From contig JADFHN010000037.1 of the NCBI GenBank assembly GCA_022567155.1, positions 1 to 37,302 of the forward strand: a stretch of DNA of 37,302 bases, written 5' to 3'. Positions 7,485-16,014 of the stretch are shown here, one piece after another. Every line of letters starts with the position of its first letter. Position 1 is the first letter of the stretch. Origin of the DNA: Bacteroidota bacterium. Lineage in GTDB: Bacteria; Bacteroidota; Bacteroidia; Cytophagales; Cyclobacteriaceae. A program made the translations under genes and the position numbers. The notes under the pieces are model-generated. The model ran no database searches, was not told where the DNA came from, and worked only from the letters and a program-made list of their open reading frames with translations.

Positions 7485-7937
7485 TTAATTATTAAGTATC
7501 TGTGCCGTGTGATCTTTGGTTTTCACCTTTTCGATTATATTTTCGATCTTGCCGTTTTCATCAATAATAAAAGTCTTTCGGGCCGTACCCATATATTTTC
7601 TTCCATACATAGACTTTTCGACCCATGTCCCATACCGGTCATGAACTTTCTTTTCAATATCTGCCAGCAATCTGAAAGGCAGGTTTTGTTTTTCGATAAA
7701 CTTTTGATGTGATTTTTCTGAATCTTTGCTTACGCCAAGTACTTCATAACCACGTTTTCTGAGTTCGTTGTAGTTATCTCTTAAATTGCACGCTTCTGCT
7801 GTGCAACCTGGAGTATTATCTTTGGGATAAAAATACAATACGACTTTTTTGCCCCTGAAATCAGACAATTTCACAGAATTTCCATCCTGGTCGTTTACTT
7901 CAAAGTCGGGGGCTTTACTACCAATTTGTAATTGCAT
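7485..7937 (-). CDS. bcp: thioredoxin-dependent thiol peroxidase (BCP-type peroxiredoxin)
   Basis: BCP reduces hydrogen and organic peroxides in the cytosol using thioredoxin. The 150-residue protein shows the full family pattern: APDFEVNDQDG, YFYPKDNTPGCTAEACNLRD with peroxidatic Cys45 and resolving Cys50 (five residues apart, as in the atypical two-Cys BCP group), GVSKDSEKSHQKF, LPFRLLADIEK, and ARKTFIIDENG. It lies 44 bp after the M23 peptidase gene (measured from that gene's stop) and may be co-transcribed with it and the FAH-family gene. No regulatory site was seen. Confidence 0.95.
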   Translation of the reverse strand: MQLQIGSKAPDFEVNDQDGNSVKLSDFRGKKVVLYFYPKDNTPGCTAEACNLRDNYNELRKRGYEVLGVSKDSEKSHQKFIEKQNLPFRLLADIEKKVHDRYGTWVEKSMYGRKYMGTARKTFIIDENGKIENIIEKVKTKDHTAQILNN

Positions 7938-7981
7938 GGCGTTAGTTATTAGTGATTAGAAATTCAGTATCCAATATTAGA

Positions 7982-9919
7982 TTAGTATTGATTTTGAGAT
8001 AAGATTTTAGATTTGTGTACCTTTTCGTTTCCGGCATTATCGGTTACTTTCAGAACAAGGCGGCCTTCTAAGGGCTGTTTTTCGTCCAGTTTTACTGACC
8101 ATATTTGCCTGGTTTTAGGATCATAGTTCATCAGCACCCAGGCGTCGTTTAATGTTAACTCATAGGATTTTATTCCTGATAACTTATCATTGATCTTGAA
8201 TACAAGTTTTTCACTGTTTATAATAAGTGGGCGGATTTCGGGTGGAATAGAATCTTCCACCAGGGTATAGGCACCAAATGTCCGCGTTTTAAATTTTATT
8301 TTGTCTCCATCCCATGTACCTCCTGAAAAGTAGAAATTTCCTGCATCGTCCACCGAATATACATGCGTTCTGTCTCTGTCAGGATAAATTTTGTCAGGAA
8401 TAAGAGATACTTCGATATTAGATCTGACCGGGTATTGATCGGATCCAAATAAAAACAACTCACCGGTTCCGTTAAAATCCGGATCGTATCCAACATCCAG
8501 GAAAATGGTATCAAATAAAGACCTTTTGCTGAAGCTGGCTTCGATGTTATGACTGTAAAACTGATATTCTTTTGCTGAAGGGATCATGGCATCAATACTG
8601 AAATACTCTTTTGTATTACAAAGCTCAACTGAATCGGGTAACCCGAATGTTAAATCCCATAAATAAACATCCACGTTGTCCAGTGTGTAGGATGCATCAA
8701 TAAGGTAGCTGCTTAGCCCCGAAAAGAATACTGCAGGTACGGATCTTACATTTTCAGGAATAACGGAATAAACGATCAGGGTATTATCCAGAATTTCATA
8801 GGTGCTTTCATCCAAGCCAGGTATGCCGGTGTCGACAATAGGTTCTGATTGCAGGATACATCTGAGGTTAAGTTTCAGAAAAGACCGGTTTCGGTAAGTA
8901 TCGTGCATTGTGATCACCAACTCGTGTTCACATTCGGTATCGAATGTGAGTATGCCTTTGTCTTTATTGGTCGTATAAAAATCAAACTCATTCCCATTAT
9001 CAACATAAAGTTTATGAAACCGTAAGCCCGTTTCTTTTAGCTGCCTGTAATTTATATGGTTATAAAAATTCCTGCTTTTTGAAAATGGTATCTCCCGGAT
9101 TACCTGCCTGAATACTTCCTGATTGTCAATTTCCATCACAATCTCGTTAATACCAGTATGAAATTTTGTCCAGTCCTGACGGTCATAGGCATAAAGTTCC
9201 ACGGCGATACTCCCATATACCTGAATTGGCTCTTCTATGATATAATGATTGCCGGATTTAATCACGTTGAATTCAAATCTTCCAAACCGGTTATTTATCC
9301 GTGAGTGTTTATCCATGGTTTTCAGGGCAATTTTTCTTACTTCCGGAGCACGTGTATCGATGATTTCTTCAAAGTTGTATTCCAGCGGATTCAATACGGC
9401 CTGTTTATCGTTCCGGATGTCAAAATGCAGATGCGGTCCTGCGGAAGATCCGCTGTTTCCGGAATGTGCAATGGTGTCTCCCTTATGCACACTGAATTTG
9501 TATTTTGGTGGAAAAAGATTTACCTGAAAAGATTTACGTTTATACTGCTCCCCGATGACATATTGTTTTACAGGGGCTGTAAATTCTTTCAGGTGTGCAT
9601 ACACAGTTGTTTGACCATTATCATGGGTGATATACAATGCATTGCCATAGCCATTGGGCGAAACGGCGATACGTGAGATGTAGCCGTCTGCAGCGGCATG
9701 CACAGGCAGGCCCTGAACCCCTCCGGTTCGTATATCTATTCCGGTATGAAAATGTGTGCTCCTCAGTTCTCCCATTGTGCCTGCAAGTGTGTTCCGGTTT
9801 CCGGGTTTGATTGGGAAAAGGTAGTAATCGTCCGGAACACTATTCATTTGTGCATAACACAGGCCGTATGCTGCAAACATGAATCCGGTAACAACTAATA
9901 TGGTTTTACGGTAAAACAT
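7982..9919 (-). CDS. secreted M23 (LytM-type) metallopeptidase
   Basis: The protein is exported and predicted to cut peptide cross-links in peptidoglycan, or to act as a non-enzymatic regulator of such cutting. I chose the ATG at 9919 rather than the GTG at 9934 because it places the signal peptide (MFYRKTILVVTGFMF, ending CYAQ) at the extreme N-terminus; this gives 645 residues. The LytM domain occupies about residues 35-175 and keeps the zinc ligands in HTGID (His58, Asp62) and the catalytic HLHFD (His163, His165). The long C-terminal region (about 180-645) is beta-rich and probably contains Ig-like modules. It follows the FAH-family gene by 32 bp and precedes bcp. Confidence 0.88.
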   Translation of the reverse strand: MFYRKTILVVTGFMFAAYGLCYAQMNSVPDDYYLFPIKPGNRNTLAGTMGELRSTHFHTGIDIRTGGVQGLPVHAAADGYISRIAVSPNGYGNALYITHDNGQTTVYAHLKEFTAPVKQYVIGEQYKRKSFQVNLFPPKYKFSVHKGDTIAHSGNSGSSAGPHLHFDIRNDKQAVLNPLEYNFEEIIDTRAPEVRKIALKTMDKHSRINNRFGRFEFNVIKSGNHYIIEEPIQVYGSIAVELYAYDRQDWTKFHTGINEIVMEIDNQEVFRQVIREIPFSKSRNFYNHINYRQLKETGLRFHKLYVDNGNEFDFYTTNKDKGILTFDTECEHELVITMHDTYRNRSFLKLNLRCILQSEPIVDTGIPGLDESTYEILDNTLIVYSVIPENVRSVPAVFFSGLSSYLIDASYTLDNVDVYLWDLTFGLPDSVELCNTKEYFSIDAMIPSAKEYQFYSHNIEASFSKRSLFDTIFLDVGYDPDFNGTGELFLFGSDQYPVRSNIEVSLIPDKIYPDRDRTHVYSVDDAGNFYFSGGTWDGDKIKFKTRTFGAYTLVEDSIPPEIRPLIINSEKLVFKINDKLSGIKSYELTLNDAWVLMNYDPKTRQIWSVKLDEKQPLEGRLVLKVTDNAGNEKVHKSKILSQNQY

Positions 9920-9951
9920 CTCACACACTAACACAAAGCCTGAATAGCCGG

Positions 9952-10563
9952 TTACTTAATTTTGACTTGAAGCATCTTTTTATCTTCAATACATGCCACA
10001 AGAATGTTGCCAATTTGTATAGGCCCTACGCCTTCCGGCGTGCCTGTAAAGATTAAGTCGCCTTTATTTAGCGTAATAAACTTTGAAATATAAGCGATTA
10101 TATAGTTAAAACTGTAAATCATTAGCTTTGTGTTCCCTTTCTGTTTGATTTCTCCATCCAAAGATAAGCTGAAATTGATATTGGAAAGGTCTTTGAAATC
10201 AGATTTAGGAATAAAGTGTGATATGGGAGCAGCACCGTCAAAACCCTTTGCAATTACCCATGGAAGTCCTTTTTTCTTAGCTTTACCCTGGATATCCCGT
10301 GCAGTAAAATCTATTCCTATCCCGATTTCATCGTAGTATATATGAGCAAATTTTTCTGAAACGTTTTTACCTTGTTTGCACATTTTTAATACGATTTCTA
10401 CCTCATAGTGGATATCGGTGGAAAATCCCGGATAATAAAAAGGTGCATTGTTGCGAAGCAGTGCCGTTTCCGGTTTGCTAAAGATCACCGGATCAGCGGG
10501 TATTTCGTTGTTAAGCTCTTTGATGTGCGCTACATAATTTCTTCCAATAGCCAGAATTTTCAT
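9952..10563 (-). CDS. fumarylacetoacetate hydrolase family protein
   Basis: The product (203 residues from ATG 10563, which I prefer over an upstream start at 10584 because MKILAIGRNYVAH matches the family N-terminus) is a small single-domain FAH enzyme. Such enzymes use a divalent metal to hydrolyse or decarboxylate acylpyruvates and related keto acids. Seen motifs are FSKPETAL, the metal-binding HYEVEIVLKM (Glu54, Glu56) with GIGIDFTARD, KGFDGAAPIS, and FTGTPEGVGPIQ. The exact substrate cannot be read from the sequence; acylpyruvase activity is the commonest for this size. It faces the divergent M48 gene across a 96-bp intergenic region. Confidence 0.9.
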   Translation of the reverse strand: MKILAIGRNYVAHIKELNNEIPADPVIFSKPETALLRNNAPFYYPGFSTDIHYEVEIVLKMCKQGKNVSEKFAHIYYDEIGIGIDFTARDIQGKAKKKGLPWVIAKGFDGAAPISHFIPKSDFKDLSNINFSLSLDGEIKQKGNTKLMIYSFNYIIAYISKFITLNKGDLIFTGTPEGVGPIQIGNILVACIEDKKMLQVKIK

Positions 10564-10659
10564 AAGTTGATAATTTACCGGCAAAACTAACGTAAGAAAC
10601 TATTTTAGTTCAATATTTCGTTTAATTTAGAAACAGATTAAATTGAACGGATATTAATT

Positions 10660-11466
10660 ATGAAAAACGGTTTTATTGCACTGGCTTATGTTGTAATTTT
10701 TGAGTTCCTCTTTACTTCATGTGCCACCGTGCCTATAACAGGACGGAGTCAGCTAAGTCTTATTTCAAATAAGGATATACTAAGCTTAAGCGCTGACCAA
10801 TATAAGGAGGTTGTAAGTACAAGTAAACTTTCGGACGATTCTGCTCAGGTACAGATGCTCCGGAGGGTAGGCACAAGAATTCAGCATGCTGTTGAAAAAT
10901 ATATGAATGATAATGGGTATGCCAGCAGCTTGGAGGGTTTTGAATGGGAATTTAATTTAATTGATAATGATTCCGTTGTAAACGCCTGGGCTATGCCGGG
11001 AGGAAAAGTGGCCTTCTATACAGGTATTATGCCGTTGTGTCAGGATGAAAAAGGGGTTGCTGTTGTGATGGGGCATGAAGTGGCGCACGCCATAGCAAAT
11101 CATGGGCGCGAACGCATGAGCCAGGGATTAGCACGACAATTGGGCCTGGCCAGCCTTTCTTTGGCTATGGGAGAAAATCCTACTTTGACTGAAGAAATTT
11201 TTATGCAGTCTGTTGGCGTTTCATCGCAATTGGGTATGCTGGCATATGGCCGTAAGCACGAATCCGAAGCAGATAAAATTGGACTGATATTTATGGCGAT
11301 GGCTGGTTATGATCCCCATGAAGCTCCCGTATTCTGGGTGAGGATGAGCGAAAAGACCGGCGGACAACAATCTCCGGAGTGGCTTTCGACACACCCTTCG
11401 CATGATCGGAGAATCGAAGACCTTAATGAAAACATGGCGGAGGCCATGACGTATTACCGGAAATAA
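10660..11466 (+). CDS. M48-family metallopeptidase lipoprotein
   Basis: This is a periplasmic zinc protease anchored by lipid. A signal sequence ends in the lipobox LFTSC (Cys21), followed by ATVPITGRSQLSLIS, a stretch typical of this lipoprotein group related to BepA and LoiP. The catalytic motif is HEVAH (His139, Glu140, His143), and the third ligand lies in ESEADKIG (residues 201-208). The 268-residue length is full for the group, without the TPR tail of BepA. A role in outer-membrane protein quality control is known for relatives and inferred here. It is followed by a strong hairpin terminator at 11495. Confidence 0.92.
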   Translation: MKNGFIALAYVVIFEFLFTSCATVPITGRSQLSLISNKDILSLSADQYKEVVSTSKLSDDSAQVQMLRRVGTRIQHAVEKYMNDNGYASSLEGFEWEFNLIDNDSVVNAWAMPGGKVAFYTGIMPLCQDEKGVAVVMGHEVAHAIANHGRERMSQGLARQLGLASLSLAMGENPTLTEEIFMQSVGVSSQLGMLAYGRKHESEADKIGLIFMAMAGYDPHEAPVFWVRMSEKTGGQQSPEWLSTHPSHDRRIEDLNENMAEAMTYYRK

Positions 11467-11494
11467 TCCTTGGTGTAAGACTCTTACAAAAGTC

Positions 11495-11523
11495 AAAACT
11501 CGAAGCTCGAAGCTTCGAGTTTT
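11495..11523. terminator. strong palindromic terminator after the M48 gene
   Basis: AAAACTCGAAGC (11495-11506) and GCTTCGAGTTTT (11512-11523) pair perfectly over 12 bp with a five-base loop. A-tracts and T-tracts on both sides allow use in both directions. A second palindromic piece, CCTGCCAAGGCAG, follows near 11534. Confidence 0.75.
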
Positions 11524-11676
11524 GGGCTTCGGGCTTCCAACCTGCCAAGGCAGTCAGGCTTCCAACCCACCCCGTCACCTTCTCCGTTGTGTCAGCGACT
11601 AACTGAAACTATCTATTCCCTAAATCGTTTAATAGTTGTAATTTTTTTGATTTTCGTAAAATTAAAAGTTATTCAG

Positions 11677-12603
11677 ATGATGAAATGCGTATCAAATAGG
11701 TTGTTTATGCTGTTCTTGCTGCTGATTGGCATAATCCTTACTGGTTGTAACATAAAGGCAGATGAAGATCCTGAGTATGTGGAGTCCATAAACGCCTGGA
11801 AGAAAATCAGGTACGAAGCGCTGACCAATGACGACGGATATCTGGTTCTGGCCGGCCTGTACTGGCTCAACCCTGGTGAAAATTCGTACGGCTCCGATCC
11901 GTCCAACGACATTGTATTTCCCGGAAAGGCTCCTGCGGTAACAGGAGCTTTCTATCTGGTTGGCGACAGTATTTATACGATTACTAATCCTGGAGTGGAA
12001 ATTTGGAGTGACGGACAGCGGGTTGACAGTTTGGGCCTGGTGGATGACGGTAGGGGAAAGCCGACAGCGCTGGAGTACGGCACATTGAAATGGTACGCAA
12101 TCAAACGCGGTGACAAATACGGCATACGTCTGAAAGATAAAGAACATCCCGTACGGAGAGATTTTATGGGGGTCGATTATTTTGAATTGTCGGAAAAATG
12201 GCGTGTGGAATCCACATTCATTCCTTCGGTCAAACCAGGTACCATTTCCATACAAAATATTGTCGGGATGACTATCGAGCAGCCATCGCCCGGAAAGCTG
12301 TCATTTGAGATAGATGGAAAAATATATACACTGGATGTGCTGGATGGAGGTGAGGACACTTTTTTTATCATATTCGGTGACCGGACTAACGGAAAAACCA
12401 CCTATGGAGCGGGAAGATATATGTATCCGGAAAAACCGGGAAAAGATAATAAAGTGCTCCTCGATTTCAACAAATCTTTTAATCCGCCCTGTGCTTTTAC
12501 CGAATTTGCCACATGCCCGCTGCCACCACCGCAGAATATCCTGGATCTTCGGGTTACTGCGGGTGAAAAAGCCTACGAAGGCGGACCACATGCAATACCT
12601 TGA
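11677..12603 (+). CDS. DUF1684 family lipoprotein
   Basis: The protein belongs to the DUF1684 family: NAWKKIRYEALTNDDGYLVLAGLYWLNPGEN, FGDRTNGKTTYGAGRYMY and FNPPCAFTEFATCPLPPPQN are the usual conserved blocks. Its biochemical role is not known. ATG 11677 (or 11680) is chosen because it puts the signal sequence (NRLFMLFLLLIGIILTGC) at the N-terminus with a lipobox cysteine about residue 23; the longer upstream frame adds 30 residues before that signal. About 308 residues. It stands alone between the M48 terminator and the SulP gene. Some relatives are annotated as boric-acid or FHA-related without support, so I leave it unnamed. Confidence 0.85.
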   Translation: MMKCVSNRLFMLFLLLIGIILTGCNIKADEDPEYVESINAWKKIRYEALTNDDGYLVLAGLYWLNPGENSYGSDPSNDIVFPGKAPAVTGAFYLVGDSIYTITNPGVEIWSDGQRVDSLGLVDDGRGKPTALEYGTLKWYAIKRGDKYGIRLKDKEHPVRRDFMGVDYFELSEKWRVESTFIPSVKPGTISIQNIVGMTIEQPSPGKLSFEIDGKIYTLDVLDGGEDTFFIIFGDRTNGKTTYGAGRYMYPEKPGKDNKVLLDFNKSFNPPCAFTEFATCPLPPPQNILDLRVTAGEKAYEGGPHAIP

Positions 12604-12699
12604 TTCCGGTGTAAACAATAGGGAAATACGATAATCGTAGAGGTCGCCATATAGGAAGTGTTGCTGAAAATGAATTCAGACACCAGGTATCCTGCCTAC

Positions 12700-12713
12700 G
12701 TAACTGCGGTTAC
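12700..12713. promoter_or_regulatory. Crp/Fnr-type operator site 1 (before SulP)
   Basis: GTAACTGCGGTTAC is a perfect palindrome, GTAAC-N4-GTTAC. Its centre (12706.5) is 29.5 bp before the TATCTTTG box at 12736. It is one of four matching sites in the window. Confidence 0.65.
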
Positions 12714-12735
12714 ATAAGAAAAGGATATAATTAAA

Positions 12736-12743
12736 TATCTTTG
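12736..12743 (+). promoter_or_regulatory. -7 box of the SulP gene
   Basis: TATCTTTG fits the Bacteroidota -7 consensus TAnnTTTG exactly. No good -33 box lies at the normal distance, as expected for an activator-dependent promoter with operator site 1 in that place. The predicted start is near 12747, leaving a leader of about 16 bases. Confidence 0.6.
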
Positions 12744-12762
12744 CGGTTTCAAGGTTACATGC

Positions 12763-14517
12763 ATGACTATCAGGAAATTTGTACCTATACTCCAGTGGCT
12801 TCCGGATTATTCGAAAGAAGACCTGAAAGGTGACTTGCCGGCAGGACTGACGGTTGGTGTAATGCTGATACCACAGGGTATGGCTTATGCTATGCTGGCG
12901 GGTTTACCCCCGGTTTATGGGTTATATGCTGCTACCTTACCTTTATTATTGTATGCCATATTTGGCACGTCAAGGCAACTTGCTGTAGGTCCTGTGGCCA
13001 TGGTTTCACTGCTGGTCGCAACAGGTGTGGGGGCATTGGCTGATCCCGGCTCAACCGCGTTTGTGCAGTATGCAATACTACTGGCATTTATGGTAGGCCT
13101 TATTCAGTTCCTGATGGGTGTATTCAGACTGGGGTTTCTGGTAAATTTTTTGTCACACCCGGTTATTTCGGGATTCACTTCTGCCGCTGCACTGATCATT
13201 GGGTTGAGCCAGTTGAAACACCTGCTTGGGTTCGATATTCCCCGAAGTCACCTGATTCATGAAATCATTGGAAATGCCATAGCTCACATCAGTGAGGTGC
13301 ATCCTGCAACATTGATTCTCGGTCTGGGTGGCATGTTGGTTATCATGGGCATAAGAAAGTTTAATAAAACCATTCCGGGTTCGCTGGTGGCTGTAATTGC
13401 CGGAATACTAATAGTAGCTGTTTTCAGTCTGGATGATAAAGGATTGAAAATCGTACAGGATATTCCAGTAGGATTTCCAAAATTATCTACATCGTTATTT
13501 GAAATTAATGATATACAGGCGCTCCTTCCTGTAGCGCTTACTATTGCCCTGATCGGATTTGTAGAATCAATTGCTGTTGCAAAGGCCATGCAGGCGAGGC
13601 ACAAGGGCTATGAGGTTGACTCCAACCAGGAATTGATCGGTCTGGGCCTTGCAAACATCGGAGGGTCGTTTTTTCAGTCTTTTCCGGTTACGGGGGGCTT
13701 TTCCAGAACTGCCGTGAATGATCAGGCAGGAGCGCGCACCGGCATGGCTTCCGTAATAAGTGCTTTATTGATTATCCTGACGCTGTTGTTTTTGACTCCG
13801 CTCTTTTACTATCTTCCGAAAGCTATTCTTGCTTCTGTAATCTTGGTGGCCGTATTCGGTTTGATTGATGTAAAGGAAGCCGGGTATTTATGGAAAACTG
13901 ACCGCAGGGATTTTGTCATGCTGCTGGCGACTTTTATAGCCACGTTAACCTTAGGTATTGAGCAGGGTATTGCTATTGGTATATTGCTGTCGCTGGCATT
14001 TGTAGTGTATAAAAGCACGTATCCGCATATTGCGCAACTGGGGAGGCTTCCAGGTACAAATGAGTACAGAAATATTGTCCGGTTTCAGGAAGCCACAGAA
14101 AGTGAAGATATACTGATCATCCGGTTTGATGCTCAGATGTTTTTTGCCAATACAGCGTATTTCAAAGAAAAACTGCAGAAAATGGAAGCAGCAAAAGGGG
14201 AAAAACTGAAAGCGGTTATTCTGGTAGGCACAGCAATAAATTCACTTGATTCCAGCGCTGTGCATACACTTGAAGACATTGTGGAAGACTATAAGGCCCG
14301 AAATATTGCATTTATGGTAACAGGGGTAAAAGGGCCTGTACGCGATATTATGTGCCGGTGCGGATTGATGGAACGCATTGGCGAACAAAACTTTTATATG
14401 CGTATTCATGAAGCTGTGGATGCCTTTGATAAAATGAACAGCAGTGAGAACCAAAGTGATGCGGTAAGACAAAAAATTGCAACACAAACAAACATAATTC
14501 AACCGGATATTCGCTGA
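12763..14517 (+). CDS. SulP family anion transporter with STAS domain
   Basis: SulP proteins are inner-membrane transporters for sulfate, bicarbonate or other anions. The 584 residues begin with the family block DLPAGLTVGVMLIPQGMAYAMLAGLPPVYGLYAA, continue with about 10-14 hydrophobic segments, GSFFQSFPVTGGFSRTAVN, and end with a cytoplasmic STAS domain (about residues 445-555) including the conserved loop INSLDSSA. Substrate cannot be told from sequence. The gene is preceded by operator site 1 and a -7 box. Two rhodanese genes follow downstream, so sulfur-oxyanion transport is a reasonable but unproved reading. A second, more distant SulP lies at 28091. Confidence 0.93.
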   Translation: MTIRKFVPILQWLPDYSKEDLKGDLPAGLTVGVMLIPQGMAYAMLAGLPPVYGLYAATLPLLLYAIFGTSRQLAVGPVAMVSLLVATGVGALADPGSTAFVQYAILLAFMVGLIQFLMGVFRLGFLVNFLSHPVISGFTSAAALIIGLSQLKHLLGFDIPRSHLIHEIIGNAIAHISEVHPATLILGLGGMLVIMGIRKFNKTIPGSLVAVIAGILIVAVFSLDDKGLKIVQDIPVGFPKLSTSLFEINDIQALLPVALTIALIGFVESIAVAKAMQARHKGYEVDSNQELIGLGLANIGGSFFQSFPVTGGFSRTAVNDQAGARTGMASVISALLIILTLLFLTPLFYYLPKAILASVILVAVFGLIDVKEAGYLWKTDRRDFVMLLATFIATLTLGIEQGIAIGILLSLAFVVYKSTYPHIAQLGRLPGTNEYRNIVRFQEATESEDILIIRFDAQMFFANTAYFKEKLQKMEAAKGEKLKAVILVGTAINSLDSSAVHTLEDIVEDYKARNIAFMVTGVKGPVRDIMCRCGLMERIGEQNFYMRIHEAVDAFDKMNSSENQSDAVRQKIATQTNIIQPDIR

Positions 14518-14684
14518 AGAATTTAAATCCGGACATTTTTTTTGATGTATGACCGGTATTACAAAAGAATACAGGTTGTTTTATTACTTTCGCACCCTTA
14601 TTCTGGAACTAAATTTTTAAGGACTATATATCCTGCCTCTGGTTCAGATAAAAGGTAATCGGATTATAATTTTAAAGAAATAAG

Positions 14685-14830
14685 ATGTACAAAGAAATAA
14701 GCATAGGTGATTTTAAAGGCCGGCAGATAGGGTGCATATTGGATTTGAAAATGTGTACAACGTCACAGATGGAATGATGTCATGGGACAGTGAAGTGTTG
14801 ACGCCATTGAAAAGAGCTGTAAATCAATAA
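14685..14830 (+). pseudogene. internally deleted rhodanese remnant
   Basis: An N-terminal piece in one frame (MYKEISIGDFKGRQIG) is followed in another frame by a typical rhodanese C-terminus (GFENVYNVTDGMMSWDSEVL, then TPLKRAVNQ and TAA at 14828). The active-site loop and most of the domain are missing. The remnant lies four bases before the intact rhodanese, suggesting a former tandem pair. Too short to be functional as read. Confidence 0.65.
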
Positions 14831-14833
14831 TCT

Positions 14834-15187
14834 ATGGGCCTTTTTGGGATAATCGGTTTTGGGAAGAAAAAGAAACGAATAACCGGGTTGTTAGACAAAA
14901 AAGCACTTATAATTGATGTACGGACTACACCTGAATACCACACCGGACACATTCGTGAATCAATAAATATTCCTTTGCATACTCTGGATGTCCGGATTAA
15001 AAAAATAAGGAAAAAGAACATTCCGGTATGCACATGTTGCCGTTCGGGGCACCAGGGTGGGATCGCAGCTACATCACTGAGGCATAAGGGGATTGATGCA
15101 GTAAACAGAGGAAGCTGGAAATCGCTGAACAAAATAGTGATGACGCATGAAATGAGCCGGGACCTCATAGACGAAAAGAAATTCTGA
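14834..15187 (+). CDS. single-domain rhodanese-like sulfurtransferase
   Basis: Rhodaneses carry sulfane sulfur as a persulfide on an active-site cysteine. The 117-residue protein shows the domain from LLDKKALIIDVRTTPEYHTGHIRESINIPL through the active loop CRSGHQG (69-75, Cys69) to the C-terminal helix. Two extra cysteines precede the active one (Cys66 and Cys68, in CTCC), which could form a disulfide or polysulfide with it. The end differs from typical rhodaneses (NRGSWKSLNKIVM instead of GGxxxW). It has no signal peptide, so it is cytosolic. It lies between a decayed rhodanese and the convergent ArsR-rhodanese fusion. Confidence 0.88.
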   Translation: MGLFGIIGFGKKKKRITGLLDKKALIIDVRTTPEYHTGHIRESINIPLHTLDVRIKKIRKKNIPVCTCCRSGHQGGIAATSLRHKGIDAVNRGSWKSLNKIVMTHEMSRDLIDEKKF

Positions 15188-15225
15188 CGTCGTGCGATTT
15201 TGGATCACTTATATACCGGCACAAG

Positions 15226-15852
15226 TTACCTTGTTACATCTACAAACGCTTCTTCCAGCCTGGCAGCCTTGAATCCGGAGTTAATCAGTATCTCTAACGC
15301 CTGATCAGCAAATGTACAGAAAGGACCCCTGCAGTACGTTATAATATATTTATCTTTCGGAAGCTGGTTAAGGTTAGAAATAAGTTGGGATACCGGTATA
15401 TTTATCGCCTCGTCGAAATGTCCGTTTTCAAATTCTTCGTTCGGTCTTACGTCCACCAGAAGGTAAGGTTTGTATTTTTCAAGTTCATTTAATGACACCA
15501 CTGTAGCATTATTTACTCTTCGGTAATCATCCACAATCTTATCAATTTCAGGAATTTGCAGCCTTGCAAATTCACGTAGCGTTTTCCAGATCGCATATAC
15601 GTATATGTTTGTCAGGCTGTATAATCTATAGTTTTTTAACCTTCGTATCTTTACCAGCCTTGCTTTTTTCAGGTTTTGCAGGTGCTGTGAAGCATTGGCA
15701 ATACTAATACGGGTTTCTGTGGCAATTTGCTCCACAGTCTTCTCTCCGTTTGCCAGCAAATCAATGATTTCCAGCCTGTGTGGATTCGCCATCGCTTTTA
15801 CCATATCTGCTATTTCAGTATAAATGGTCTGTTTGAATTCGGATTTATCCAT
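15226..15852 (-). CDS. ArsR-family repressor fused to a rhodanese domain
   Basis: The start at 15852 gives 208 residues; an upstream in-frame ATG at 15885 adds 11 residues with no family match. An ArsR winged helix spans about 12-95 (MANPHRLEIIDLLANGEKTVEQIA, ISIANASQHLQNLKKARLV). A rhodanese domain spans about 118-205, with LVDVRPNEEFENGHFDEAINIP and the active loop CRGPFC (Cys174 and Cys179). The repressor half has no cysteine, so sensing probably uses the two rhodanese cysteines. ArsR-type regulators such as BigR, SqrR and YgaV answer sulfide or persulfide; by analogy this one may sense sulfane sulfur. It is divergent to DUF302 and convergent to the rhodanese gene. Confidence 0.88.
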   Translation of the reverse strand: MDKSEFKQTIYTEIADMVKAMANPHRLEIIDLLANGEKTVEQIATETRISIANASQHLQNLKKARLVKIRRLKNYRLYSLTNIYVYAIWKTLREFARLQIPEIDKIVDDYRRVNNATVVSLNELEKYKPYLLVDVRPNEEFENGHFDEAINIPVSQLISNLNQLPKDKYIITYCRGPFCTFADQALEILINSGFKAARLEEAFVDVTR

Positions 15853-15934
15853 AACCGTACTAAAAAAGTTAATTTGCCACAGCATAACTCAAATATTCAA
15901 TTGAACACTTAAATTATTTTTGATTGTGTATTGT

Positions 15935-15948
15935 GTAACAAAAGTCAC
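15935..15948. promoter_or_regulatory. Crp/Fnr-type operator site 2 (before DUF302)
   Basis: GTAACAAAAGTCAC has arms GTAAC and GTCAC, one mismatch from a perfect inverted repeat. Its centre (15941.5) is 29.5 bp before TTACTTTG at 15971. It lies in the divergent region between ArsR-rhodanese and DUF302 and could affect either, but the spacing favours the plus strand. Confidence 0.6.
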
Positions 15949-15970
15949 ATTAATGTACGATAATTCTTGT

Positions 15971-15978
15971 TTACTTTG
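15971..15978 (+). promoter_or_regulatory. -7 box of the DUF302 gene
   Basis: TTACTTTG matches TAnnTTTG at five of the six defined bases. The predicted start near 15982 leaves a 33-base leader. Confidence 0.5.
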
Positions 15979-16014
15979 TAAGAAATGATTTAAGTAAATA
16001 TAAAACGATATATT

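Noticed and set aside
11587-11676. Longer N-terminus of the DUF1684 lipoprotein
   Set aside because: The added 30 residues precede a complete lipoprotein signal and have no family match.
14547-14562. GTATGACCGGTATTAC before the rhodanese remnant as a fifth operator
   Set aside because: The half-sites do not match GTRAC-N4-GYYAC and are not symmetrical at the right spacing.
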